Shown in pieces: positions 13,901-23,156 of a stretch of 64,000 bases of DNA. This DNA is from Apostichopus japonicus (Eukaryota > Echinodermata > Holothuroidea > Aspidochirotida > Stichopodidae), in the NCBI RefSeq assembly GCF_037975245.1, contig NC_092571.1, forward strand, positions 1,099,501-1,163,500, given 5' to 3'. The position numbers and the translations under genes are program-made. How positions within the stretch are numbered: position 1 is the stretch's first letter; the number at the start of each line of letters is the position of its first letter. The notes under the pieces were generated by a model that was not told the DNA's origin, did no database searches, and worked only from the letters and a program-made list of their open reading frames with translations.

Positions 13901-16900
13901 ATCTTAGTAAGACTTTTTTTTCCAATTTGACCTGTTTGCAAATGCAGAGAGTATGAGAAATTACAGGCACACATAAGTAGCAACAAGTATGCAAATGGAA
14001 GTGGGTGAGGGGAAGGGGGTGAGGGGGAAGGGAGTGAGTTGAGAAGGGGTGATGGGGAAGGGGGTTAGGGTGGAAGGGGGGGTGGACTGCATCCTCCTGT
14101 ACTTATCCATTTCAGAGACATAAGTCTTCATGAAATGATTACGGATTAAGCCTTAAAAAGTGAAATTTTTCCTCAAGTCTGCAAATTTGAGAGTGCCTTT
14201 CTGGTCTTGTTTCCCTTAGTACGTAGGATACCTTCAAATGAGCCAAGCTGCGAGGGTGATTCAGAATAGGTTCAGGAGCTACAAGAACTACCGTCAATTC
14301 CAGAAGAGCCGAAAGGCAGCCATCATCATACAGAGTCGATTCAGGAGTTACAGAGCGAACAAACAGTTTAGGAAGAGCCGAAACGCGGCCATCTTGATAC
14401 AGCAGAGGTTCAGGGATAAGAGGATGGCTAGACTGAAGAGAGAACAAGATGCAGCTAGGAAGATACAAAGGTTCATCAGACATTACCAGAACAGGTCAGT
14501 CAATAATATGAGTAGCCTAATGTCATCAAAAGAGGTCCAGATGGGGTCCACATGCTGATCCTGCTGTACAAATGATACAGTGATTTGCATACAATCATTA
14601 GCATGAGAAACGATATACATCTTAATGCTAAATTCCAATGGGGATGTTGAGAGGGGAACAAGTGGGGGGGGGTGGGGGTAGTCTAGTTAGACAGATGATG
14701 TTCCCTTTAGTGACACCACTGGTTGTTATGTTCTTTCCGTTTTATAAATCCCTCAATATAATATCATAACCTAACTGCCATTTTAAGTCCCCCCCCCAAT
14801 ATAGCAATTGCAATCAACTTAAACAGAAATTAATCAACTTTTAGTCAGTAGAAGCTACACTTAGACTTAACACACTTATTGATGAGTAAGACTGTAATGT
14901 CTAGAAGACATATTCATGTAAGGCTGGCTGTTTGTCACAGATGATGGATTACCTCATTCACTTTTATTCCCTGAACTAACAATTTTTGACATATTAATGT
15001 CATTCTCCGATCAATCAAATACACACAAATATTTTGGTAGATGATATTGTTGAGTCGACATTCTACATACCCCATTTTGGGGTATTTTTTGTTATTAAAA
15101 CAAAGCAAAAGCATACTTTCTAGGCATTTGTCTCATGTTATCAAATATTAATTAACAGTAAAGGGGGATTACCCCCAAAATACCCCTAAAGGCAGTTATT
15201 TGTTTTTATATTTGATGAACAGATAGCTTTTGAAATACTTTGAAAATTCCTCGAAGCAGTCTGAAAAATTTTGTTGACAATTACAGTTCTATATGTTGAC
15301 AACATTTCAATCATATCCTGTCTTCTATGTACTAATATTAATTATAACTGATTAGCCATTTGTTTTCATTAAATATGAAGAAAATATTGTCATTTTCTTG
15401 AGTAACTGTGATGTATTTAACATCTGGTTAGTGATTGTGCTAGACTCAGTACTAGGAATAAGCCAATGACAGATGGTATAGAACTTATATGATAGATAAA
15501 ACTATTCTTTGATGGTGGATGAAAACTGACCACTCTATCATGTTCCTAACTTTACATTTTGGAGGTAAACAGTTCTAACAAGTTAAATCCTCTATAAACC
15601 TATATGAGTCAATCAATGTGGGTGATGATCTTATGATGGCTTCTTGACAAATGTTCTTCAAAAAGATTGTATTTTCTCTCTGAATTCAAGGGTTTCATCA
15701 ATATGAAAGAATATTTTCTGCCTTTGTGGATAAATGATAATTTGCATTTGATAAAGGAAAACAAAGATATATTTTTTGTCACTCTCTGTTTGCCAGGTAC
15801 AACCAAAAATTTCCCCAAACTTAAAACTATAAAACTTAAAGTAACATCTCCCTGATAGGAAATGCTATCAAAATGTGTATTAACCACCTAGTGATGTAGA
15901 CACACAAATATCAAATGTTGAATACACTCACCACCAAACTCCAGCATGATTGACTAGGTCTGTAAACAGGTTAGTTTTGGGAAAACATAAAAAAAACTGC
16001 AATTGTTTAGATTCTATTGTAGTGTAATACACAGAAATGTGAAAAAAGGTGGGGGGTGGGGGGGGGGGAAATAATAATAATATACAGAAATTCCTTTTTG
16101 TATAATAATATGCAGAAATTCATTTTTGCTTTCAATACCTGAGGGTATCAACTCTCTTTGTGGGGTATTTTCACATTAATCTATATTTTGCAAATTTTGC
16201 TAAAGTTTTGTTAAATGTTTGGAGATATGTAATAATTAAAGGAATATGCAATAAACAACACCATTAAGTGAGCGTTGCTTACCTGGCTGTGTGCTGTCAT
16301 CTTCATGATTAATGCTACACCGCTTTAAAAGTCATCTTGAAATCAGTTCCAAAACATGCCTACCCCATACTTCTCTCCCCCCCCCCCCCCCTTTGTTTTC
16401 TTGAATTTTGTTCTGTCTTCACGAAATCATTCTCACTTTGAAAATGTTGTGCTTCAGATTCACATGTGGCGAATGAACGTGACTGCATTGAAGCATGAGC
16501 AGAGAAAAGCTTGAATTGTAATTGTCATATGATTGGTGATGGTCTGACAACCCCTCCCCACACCCCCACCCCACCCCCACCCTACCCCCTTCTCTTCTCC
16601 CCCACTCCTCACTCTTGCCTCTATCTTGTTGTGCCCGATGAAGCCAACGAACGGAAAAGTCGTGGTTGTTAATAGTGGAGTAGATCTCTCTTGATCTTTG
16701 GTCTAACCAACCACATTGATAGGAGTAAATATTTCAGTTCAAATTCACAAAAGAGCAAAACAGTGGAAGATGATGAAAACATACATATGTGGGCTACCCT
16801 GCCAGTATCTTTTACATTGATGAGAAGATGTAATAATAATAATAATAATCAAGTGATAAATTGTTAGATGTGAATGGGCGCTGTGTTAACCGATTGTCAC

Positions 16901-19900
16901 CCAAACTACCCTATATTCACAGACCCTGCTGGGATTTTATTCATTACTAACTAGCTCTCTCGACTGGGTGAGTTGATCGTTTGCGCCACTGCAGCTAGCA
17001 ACGCTTAGCAACCAACTAGTTATGTCATATTTAATGTATATATCATGTAGTAGCCTTGTGACCAATGTTTCATATGTAGAAGTGTCTAGTCTTTTCTGCT
17101 TACTTTTCTGTTTCTTTGTTTCTCTGTGTATTTTTGGTGTTTGATGTCCTTCAAGAATACTTGAAAAAATGGAAATTTTAGTCAAAAAAAAAAGAATTGT
17201 TGAATTGCTTGATGTCATTTGTTGGTGTTAGATGTAATGGAGGAGGGTTTCTGTAAAAGTCTGAATGTTGGTCCTAAATGTTCTTCTGACAATGAAGGGT
17301 ACCAGCATGCCTCGAACAAAATAATTGCTTCAAAAACAAGAGGGATGCTTGCATGTAGTGAAACAGAGGGAAAGCTTGCAAAAATGGGAGCAAACTTTCG
17401 AGTTAAATCAGGTTTTAGTCTTCATGTTACTTTTGTGCTGTATGTTAGTTAGTAGACATAGAATGAATTGAGTGTCTAGCATCTCATTCAGATAGTTGTT
17501 AAGTATCAGTGACTTGAAGTTATTCTCGATGTCTTTAAATATTTGTATCGTTTCCGCTTCTGTGAACACTATTTTCATGTTTAGTAGAAAATCGGTTTCT
17601 GTGAACACTTTTTGATATGTTTATTAGAATATCGGTTTTGTTTTGTTATTAGTACTTGTTGTAATGTTAACTTCAACTCATTGATAAAAGTATCGGTATT
17701 TGAAATGAAACATGCTGTGCCAATAATAAACATTTCATGCTTTAACTATATTATAACATCCTGCATCATGAATATTCATAGTTCATTACTCTTGTTTTAG
17801 GATGATTTATGAGATTGGTTTGAGTTTGAATAACCCCAGAGAATATCACTAAACTATTACCTGATTGGACAATTCCTGGAGTAACATTACATCCTCCATC
17901 ATGAATATTCATGTTTCATTACTCTTGTTTTATGATGATTTATGAGATTGGTTTGAGTTTGAATAACCCCAGAGAATATCACTAAACTATTACCTGATTG
18001 GACAATTCCTGGAGTAACATTACATCCTGCATCATGAATATTCATGTTTCATTACTCTTGTTTTAGGATGATTTATGAGATTGGTTTGAGTTTGAATAAC
18101 CCCAGAGAATATCACTAAACTGTTACCTGATTGGACAATTCCTGGAGTAACATTACATCCTGCATCATGAATATTCATGTTTCATTACTCTTGTTTTAGA
18201 ATGATTTATGAGATTGGTTTGAGTTTGAATAACCCCAGAGAATATCACTAAAGTTTTACCTGATTGGACAATTCCTGGAGTAACATTAAAGATATTGATC
18301 TCAGTACAGAGGTATATGTTAGGACAGCGTTTCTTAACCTGGGATCCACGCCCCTCCTCCCCCCTCCCCCTTCCTCACCTGGGGTTGCAGGGGAGGACTC
18401 CAGAGGTTACAAAGCTATATTCATGAACAACACATTTCCAGAAAGAGTAAGCCCCTGCACCTTATGCCTAATTTACAAAGTGCTCAAGCACAGCTGGTAA
18501 AGTGGGTGCAAAAGTTGTTTCAATTGCAATGGGGTGCGAGTAGTGGAAAAGATAAAGAAAAACTGTGGTAGGATGTATGCGCATATTACATTTTAATGAC
18601 AGAACACACAGAGAATATGTTTGGTACTGGCCTACAGTCATTCTCTCCGTAATGTCAATGGTTGGTCTTTTCATGTGTGGGATCTACCCATATTTATGGG
18701 ATTCACCCACATTTTGTGTGGTTTTCCCACAATTGTGTGGGATCTACCCATATTAATGTGATTCACCCACATTTTGTTTGGTTTTCCCACATTGTGTGGG
18801 ATCTACCCATATTAATGGGTTTCACCCACATTTTGTGCGGTTTTCCCACAATTGTGTGGGATCTACCCATATTAATGTGATTCACCCACATTTTGTGTGG
18901 TTTTCCCACATTGTGTGGGATCTACCCATATTAATGGGTTTCACCCATATTTTGTTATATCAGCTAATATAGTTTGTTGTGTAATGAATCACTATTCTAA
19001 ATACTGTCCGCCTCACCTTGTTTTTGTACAGAACAGCTGAATGAATACTGACACAACACAATAGGCTCAAGAGCATTCCTTTGATGAATGTATTAACATA
19101 TATCAAACAATAATAGACTAAGGTCATTACAAAACTTGGAAAAAATTTGGAATTATCATTCCATCTGGTCTTACACAAGCTTATCACCTGACTTGTTAAT
19201 TGAGTCTGTGTGGTCTGACACAAGATATGTTTATGAAACCAAGATATATATATATATCAGTAGACAAGTGTAATTAGTATGTGTGGTCTTACACAGACCC
19301 ATACCAGCAAATTCATCTGAACAGTCTGTTGTCTGACAGGCTTGTTTAGTGAGTCCTTATTGCCTTACCACAATACATTCCATCAGACTCATGCAGTCAA
19401 TAAATGTGGTCTTACACAACAACAACATGTGAAGAGGCAGTCTGCAACAGGCTTATTCTAGGGACTTTATTCAGTGAGTTTTATTGCGGGATATTTGCAA
19501 ATGGTCTGCAAATCTTTGTAACCTTACAAAATGGGATCTGAATTGACTAGTTTAATGAGTCTGTGCAGCCTGATATCCTGGAATGGTAGCAGACCAGGTT
19601 AACATTGTCTACCTGCTATGAGTTAATTAATGGCAGCAAGTCTGACTAGAACAGTGGCTAGCCAATCAGTTCTACAGACAGGAGTCTTATCAAGATCGGC
19701 AGACACTAACTTAGTTTTATTGCTTCCTCTGTTGTTGCTTTGTTTTGTATACTGCCACCACATGTCCTGTTGGTCATGGGATTTGTTCTTTTTGCTGTAA
19801 GGAACATTCATGTGCTTTGGCAATATATCGTCTTCATTCATGACAACATTTCATTGACTAGTACTAACGTCAATGAAAACTGTAATTAACAGAGACCTCA

Positions 19901-19948
19901 AGGTACTATTAACTATTTGTTCCATTTACACACAGGTTGAAGTCCTAG
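1785..19948 (+). CDS. CAMTA: CAMTA-family calmodulin-binding transcription activator, 3' part (11 exons visible, N-terminus outside window)
   Basis: CAMTA proteins are nuclear transcription activators that bind DNA through an N-terminal CG-1 domain and respond to calcium through calmodulin on IQ motifs. Joined exons: 1785-1911, 6873-7025, 7594-7679, 8735-8928, 10152-10227, 10894-11694, 12210-12555, 13351-13415, 13761-13835, 14220-14494, 19936-19948. Together they give 736 residues and a stop, with consistent phases and GT-AG sites. Visible order: TIG/IPT domain (residues about 1-95), ankyrin repeats (about 125-230), a Ser/Pro-rich linker (about 230-590), then IQ motifs (about 600-730). Landmarks match vertebrate CAMTA: GPW and YSCVFD in the TIG domain, FEY after it, TLLHHAAALGY and MWACALGH in the ankyrins, and repeated AAxxIQxxFRxY in the IQ region. 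The CG-1 domain and start codon are not in the window. Family identification is firm. The last exon is tentative. Confidence 0.93.
2030..2578 (+). repeat. Degenerate minisatellite (TGACTCTGTATAACTCCATC type)
   Basis: The stretch is built from variants of gactctgtataactc and gactccatgt joined in irregular order. The basic period is about 18-20 bp, with longer super-repeats of about 60 bp near its start. The units have diverged by substitutions and small deletions, so the array is relatively old. It lies in the CAMTA intron just downstream of the first TIG exon. Confidence 0.85.
3241..3490 (+). repeat. Two-copy tandem duplication, about 125-bp unit
   Basis: Two copies run from about 3241 and about 3366. 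Each contains ataatggattgtttgtgcca, then ttttgaaaggactgcaagca, then gatttccacatcctg and tgaattgaat. They differ by a few substitutions and small indels in the T-rich part. The duplication is intronic and has no coding content. Confidence 0.85.
6440..6725 (+). repeat. G-rich minisatellite, about 62-bp unit
   Basis: About four to five copies of a unit containing ggatgatcctggggtgtgtg, then tggatcagggtgg, then gtgggaggggagag. The + strand is strongly G-rich with many GGG and GGGG runs, so G-quadruplex formation in the intronic RNA is conceivable. It ends about 150 bp upstream of the next CAMTA acceptor at 6872. Confidence 0.8.
6873..7025 (+). CDS. CAMTA: CAMTA exon: end of TIG/IPT domain
   Basis: The acceptor is ccactgcag and the donor is GTAAAT; the exon enters and leaves in phase 1. 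It encodes AHEKGLVPLHVTCNG, then SVLFEYKARR, the last TIG strands, where the family FEY motif is clear. A short polyglutamine run (five CAA/CAG codons) precedes EWIELD. That run is a likely site of length variation. Confidence 0.93.
7594..7679 (+). CDS. CAMTA: CAMTA exon: helical segment after TIG
   Basis: The acceptor is tttacag and the donor is GTACGT. The exon encodes DKQFQMALLETLEQIERRL, which matches the conserved D-x-QF-x-M-x-x-LE-x-LEQ-x-E-x-R stretch of animal CAMTAs between TIG and ankyrin repeats. It is in phase with both neighbours. The T-rich intron before it (7026-7593) holds nothing else recognised. Confidence 0.92.
8090..8420 (+). repeat. Degenerate tandem repeat (TCTAACTTTGACTAGTC type)
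   Basis: About five diverged copies of a roughly 60-65-bp unit containing tgagtcta/tctcag, ttttgact and gtctgtgaatct elements. It lies in the CAMTA intron 7680-8734. Boundaries are approximate because of divergence. Confidence 0.6.
8735..8928 (+). CDS. CAMTA: CAMTA exon: first ankyrin repeat
   Basis: The acceptor is atttcacag and the donor is GTAAGT, phase 2 out. The exon encodes FEERVVIICEKL followed by the ankyrin helix signature GMTLLHHAAALGYANLIKTL and KWR. Family members have the same TLLHLAAALGY-like motif. It starts in phase 0 after 7679. Confidence 0.94.
9650..9810 (+). other. AGGCCTA-rich intronic stretch
   Basis: Several taggcct, aggcctac and taggctat motifs lie within 160 bp of the CAMTA intron 8929-10151. 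Such motifs are frequent in echinoderm introns, from general knowledge of those genomes. No function is proposed. They are used only as a weak clue to the source organism. Confidence 0.4.
10152..10227 (+). CDS. CAMTA: CAMTA exon: ankyrin linker
   Basis: A 76-nt exon enters after TTTTGATCAG and leaves at GTGAGT, phase 2 in and phase 0 out. It encodes DLRGCLIMELEINPLNIDDHSCTPI. The ELE-x-(D/N)PLN and D-x-x-SCTP pattern matches the sequence before MWACALGH in CAMTA1/2. Confidence 0.92.
10777..10920 (+). repeat. Perfect 72-bp tandem duplication containing a splice acceptor
   Basis: Copy 1 is 10777-10848 and copy 2 is 10849-10920, identical base for base. Each holds the intron end (tgaatacttaggttaactca through ccaccag) and the first 27 nt of the next CAMTA exon, coding MWACALGHK. 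Only copy 2 runs into the rest of the exon. In copy 1 the AAA codon is followed directly by TGA. Confidence 0.96.
10894..11694 (+). CDS. CAMTA: CAMTA large exon: last ankyrin repeat and Ser/Pro-rich linker
   Basis: The exon starts at the second (downstream) of two duplicated acceptors, reads 267 codons in phase 0 and ends at a GTTAGT donor. The first 50 residues are ankyrin sequence: MWACALGHKDAALRLYEW, then RLPIGMSRARGHISLADCLE. The remainder is Ser/Pro/Gln-rich and probably disordered. It ends in a charged helix (WEELDRKRAENIALSLEKLK). The antisense open frames here are shadows. Confidence 0.94.
12210..12555 (+). CDS. CAMTA: CAMTA exon: acidic linker before IQ motifs
   Basis: The acceptor is ggctattag and the donor is GTAAGT, phase 0 in and phase 1 out. 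It encodes EQYLTLAEQILDALPARIKEDE and then an acidic Ser/Thr/Pro stretch. LAEQI-x-x-ALP-x-RIK-x-E is the conserved block preceding the IQ motifs of CAMTA proteins. The C-rich run near 12060-12085 belongs to the preceding intron. Confidence 0.92.
12910..12983 (+). repeat. tRNA-like sequence (tRNA pseudogene or SINE head)
   Basis: An A-box-like TAGCCTAGTGG (12917-12927) and a perfect B-box-like GGTTCGAATCC (12960-12970) are correctly spaced. D, anticodon (TCCGC/GCGGG) and T (CCGGG/CCCGG) stems can be drawn. The acceptor stem (GTGTCAA against TGGAGGC) has two mismatches. The anticodon position reads ACA, which is not expected for a cytosolic tRNA. A T run follows at 12987-12991. A decayed tRNA or the pol III head of a SINE fits best. 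Confidence 0.75.
13351..13415 (+). CDS. CAMTA: CAMTA exon: IQ motif 1
   Basis: The acceptor is catttttcag and the donor is GTGAGT, phase 1 in and phase 0 out. It encodes DEEQRQLYKAALVIQNAFRQYK. The AA-x-VIQ-x-AFR-x-YK pattern is the first IQ motif, a calmodulin-binding helix. Confidence 0.93.
13761..13835 (+). CDS. CAMTA: CAMTA exon: IQ motif 2
   Basis: A 75-nt exon between tttgacag and GTAAGG, phase 0. It encodes a Gln-rich lead (GRQQQKQQELE) followed by AAVIIQSYYRRYKD, an IQ motif. Family members have the same exon-like spacing between the first and second motif. Confidence 0.93.
14220..14494 (+). CDS. CAMTA: CAMTA exon: further IQ motifs
   Basis: The acceptor is ttcccttag and the likely donor is GTCAGT, phase 2 out. 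It encodes four more IQ-like repeats: AARVIQNRFRSYKNYRQF, AAIIIQSRFRSYR, AAILIQQRFRDKR and AARKIQRFIRHYQN. The basic, calmodulin-binding helical array matches the C-terminal region of CAMTA1/2. If the donor is not used, the frame continues 21 more codons to a stop at 14556-14558. Confidence 0.93.
17756..18289 (+). repeat. 133-bp tandem repeat, four copies
   Basis: The element gatgatttatgagattgg recurs at 17801, 17934, 18067 and 18200 (last copy starts with aatg), an exact 133-bp spacing without indels. Units differ by only a few bases. Each unit also contains the 14-bp palindrome CATGAATATTCATG or a one-base variant. Confidence 0.95.
18672..18957 (+). repeat. 59/60-bp tandem repeat, five copies
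   Basis: The element gggatctaccca recurs at 18679, 18739, 18798, 18858 and 18917, so the spacing alternates 60/59/60/59 bp. Two subtypes alternate (cccacaattgtgtggg and cccacattgtgtggg), suggesting a roughly 119-bp dimer was itself duplicated. Cccaca and tgtggg can pair across the ATTG. The peptide-like open frames here are by-products of the repeat. Confidence 0.93.
19150..19570 (+). repeat. Degenerate tandem repeat (GTGTGGTCTTACACA type)
   Basis: Elements such as gtcttacacaa, tctgacacaag, gtcttacacag and tgtctgaca recur about every 60-70 bp with strong divergence. It looks like the remains of an old tandem array. Limits are approximate. Confidence 0.5.
19936..19948 (+). CDS. CAMTA: Probable last CAMTA coding exon (stop codon)
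   Basis: The acceptor TTTACACACAG joins in phase 2 to 14494 and gives NRLKS then TAG. The short ending after the last IQ motif resembles the RELK-type tail region of CAMTA1/2. Another frame stays open from the acceptor to 20130, but it does not match the incoming phase. Evidence is limited to splice-site and phase agreement. Confidence 0.5.
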
Positions 19949-20917
19949 CCAGGGGGAGAATCACCAGGAACTGTAAGAGAGCAATACTGAGGCAGAGAGA
20001 TGAAGAACTCCACGCAGTGACTTTATCTGCTCAAGACGAAAATGTAGTTAGGAAGCCAGCCCTAACTTGTGTCATCATTCACAGCAATACTGAGTATCTG
20101 GTCTCCATAGTAACCACCCAACCCTTCTAACTCCTGTGATGAATGCACTGAAGAAAGTTATAGATGTTTGTACTACATTTTATTGTTGTCACAAAGTGGA
20201 ATTAGTGAGGGTTGTTAAAAACTGAAACACTAGCTGGTTGATCCAAACTTTCATTCATTGATGTCTGGTGAAATGTTTCTCTCTCCAGACAGAAGTGTTC
20301 ATCAAAGTGGTATGAAAGAGATTTATGCGGCATAAGTCATTTAAGATGTAAAACGAGACAAAACTCCAAGAAAGTTTTTTTTCGTCAGTTATGAAAATTA
20401 AAAGTTATATGTAGAAAAAAATAGAGCTCCAAAGCTCTTTCTTGCCTTTAAATATTCTCTGAAATGCATTTTATCAAATAGAAGATATTACATATTTGTC
20501 GGTCAAAGTTTGGATGCAAAGTTAAAACTTTGCTCTTTCATCTGTGGATCTACTTAACATATGGATGATATAGACATGTGTTGACTGTCAACATCACAAA
20601 TAATTATCAATGTTACCTGGCATTCTTTTGGGTCTTATTTTGTATCTTTTACATTTATTTTTCTTGCAGAATTTTATGCATGCCAGAGGCTTTTCTTCAG
20701 TTTTGGAAACTCACTTAATCTTGCTCTGTGGGGAACATCTAAACATAATCGGGAAGTAGTTCAATTTCATCAAACATGAAATCTCATGAAAAATGATCAA
20801 TATTTTTTAGGAAGACGAACAAAATTTGGTTGTTATGTGTCAAATAGGCTGTGTGAGTTAAAAGGAGGCTGTTGTATTGGACAAAACAGCATGAAACCAA
20901 AATGGGAAAAAACAACA

Positions 20918-21180
20918 TTGTTCTTAATACTGAAAGACAAAGAAGTCTACTATTGCGCTCATCTTAATATATCAGCAGACTGTTACTTTGCCTGAACTTG
21001 GTTAACAACCAATCAGAACCAGAGATCTGTTGGCTGACAGGCTCCTTTATTTTTCTAAATCTTGTTATTAGTACTAAAAGACAAACAAGTCTGCTATTGG
21101 ACTCTGCTAAATATATCAGGAGACTGTTACATTGCCTGAACTAGGTAAACAGCCAATCAGAATCAGAGATCTGTTGGCTT
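20918..21180 (+). repeat. Two-copy tandem duplication, about 145-bp unit
   Basis: Copies begin at about 20918 and 21063. Each has actgaaag/actaaaag acaaa-aagtct, ctattg, atatatcag, agactgttac, tgcctgaact, ccaatcagaa and agagatctgttggct. The copies are moderately diverged. No coding potential is conserved between them. Confidence 0.85.
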
Positions 21181-21794
21181 CAGTGACTTCTGTTTTCTTG
21201 TGAATGCTATGTTGATATCTTCAACATATTGAATTTGTTGATGACAAGTTCAGTTATAAAAGAAAACTTTTACCTCAAAGGGGATAAAAGATTGGCCAGA
21301 ATCATTATTTGATGTTTGTCACTCGGATACAATTATTGAACAAAAAAAGTGAAGGAAACTTTGTCGCTTTAGTCTCGTCCAATATTAAGTTTTCTTTCCA
21401 ATAACAAGAAGGAAGGATTTTGATGCAAGTGTTTTCAAACAAGAAGCGCATATTTTATGAAACAAAGAGAAACTCATATGAAACATGCATTATTTATTGA
21501 TGCAACACTTTCTTTTCGGTGTCTTGGAAACTTGATTAAATTGCAGTTTTTATTTTGATATTTCATTTTTCATGCATATGAAGCAAAATACAAACATGAT
21601 GCTGTACAATGGAAAAGAGCAAGTGTTGTTGAGGAATTTTCAAGAAATGAATAAAAATTAAACAGACAAAGTTCCAATTACAGATGTATGCAGTGAAAAG
21701 TGTTGACTTATGAAAAGGATGATTAACTTGGAGGGGAAAATGTAAGTTTCTATCAAATCAAAGTGCCAAACTCAGGAGTTATTGTGAATTCATA

Positions 21795-22760
21795 TTGTCA
21801 TGGATTTTTATGACCCTATCATGGATTAATACAACCCTTGTCATGGACTCATATAACTCCTGTCATGGACTCATATAACCCCTCATTGCTTTATGTTATC
21901 CTGTCATGCAAAATATGGTGGATTGTTATGAATTATTCATATATTATGCGAGCATAACATGAATAGTGGTTGCCATGGGATTTGTGGATAGGATCATCAT
22001 GGATGTATGTAGCCCTAGTCTGTAGTTACATTATTCTACCAATTGATTTTTAAGGTATTATTCTGCATTGGATTAATATTCATGGGCTTCTTTTAGAGAC
22101 ATCTTGAATTTATGCAAAATCTTCCAAAACTGAAGGTAGCTGTTGTCATGGATGTATATAGGATTTAGCATGTAGGCTTAGAGGGAGTAATATAATCCTA
22201 CATGTTACATCTATACAGACTGCTAACATGAAAGTAGAGCTACTCTCCATGAGTTAATGCCATCCTAACATACATTCAATATGTCTTAGCATGTAGGCTG
22301 GTAGGGAGTAATATAATCCTACATGTAACATCTATACAGACTGCTAACATGAAAGTAGAGCTACTCTCCATGAGTTAATGCCATCCTAACATACATTCAA
22401 TATGTCTTAGCATGTAGGCTGGTAGGGAGTAATATAATCCTACATGTAACATCTATGCAGACTGCTAACATGAAAGTAGAGCCACTCTCCATGAGTTAAT
22501 GCCATCCTAACATGTGTTCAATATGTCTTATCATGCATTTACTCCATCCCATATTACAACATGAAATATAATAATGCATTCATATCAACCCTTCATCCGT
22601 CATGGATTCAGAAGATCCTGGCTATGGATTATTTTGATCCTATCATGGATTAGTATGAACCATTCATGGATTCTTGTAATCCGATTATGGAAATAAATTA
22701 TCTGATCCTATAGTGGAGCCATGAATTCTTGTCATGGATTCATGTTATCCTACAGTGGAT
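21795..22760 (+). repeat. Scattered TCATGGATT-type short repeats
   Basis: Variants of gtcatggattcatataaccc recur irregularly (for example at 21798, 21840, 21862, 22596, 22633, 22731). They flank and interrupt the 121-bp array at 22165-22531. They look like remnants of an old array of about 21-bp units. Confidence 0.6.
22165..22531 (+). repeat. 121-bp tandem repeat, three copies
   Basis: The element ttagcatgtaggct recurs at 22165, 22286 and 22407, exactly 121 bp apart. Copies contain ctacatgt-acatctat, cagactgctaacatgaaagt and ccatgagttaatgccatcct. Divergence is low. A fourth copy is not recognisable. Confidence 0.93.
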
Positions 22761-23156
22761 TCATGTAAAGGCACATTTTTATTGGTAGTCCGGTCGTCCC
22801 GGACGACCAAATTTCTGTTCAGACAACCAAAATCAGCAGTGGAGGTTGTCATGGATTTGTTTGATCCTGTATGTGATCCTGTTGTCGATTGATTGAAAAA
22901 TGGAATTCTATCATCCCCTCCCTGGAAATATAGGTTAATTATTCATAAAATGTACCAGCGTCATGGGTTAACACCAATTAGTGTATCATGAAACAATCAA
23001 AGTTTGAAGGATCGACAGATAATTTTGACGTGGGGGTGTTTTCAGTTTTCATATGACCTGATACCAATGTACATAACAGTATTAGCTGAAATTATGGGTA
23101 TATGTGTTAAAGCTCCTCCTTCTCCACACTCTCTATTACTGATAAAGTTATATATA

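Larger units (their letters stand above)
14495..19935 (+). other. Last CAMTA intron (about 5.4 kb), repeat-bearing
   Basis: No conserved coding sequence was recognised. Contents: a C-rich tract (16545-16615), poly-C at 16378-16391, a 133-bp array (17756-18289), a 60-bp array (18672-18957) and a degenerate region (19150-19570). The intron is inferred from the match of 14494 to the acceptor at 19935, so its 3' limit is uncertain. Confidence 0.6.

Noticed and set aside
19623-19841. 72-residue minus-strand frame near the CAMTA 3' end
   Set aside because: Single short frame with no conserved motif; no support for an antisense gene.
19936-20130. Longer CAMTA C-terminus in the alternative frame (ending QPF at 20127)
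   Set aside because: The incoming splice phase from 14494 leads to a stop at 19946; using this frame would need a different donor that I do not see.
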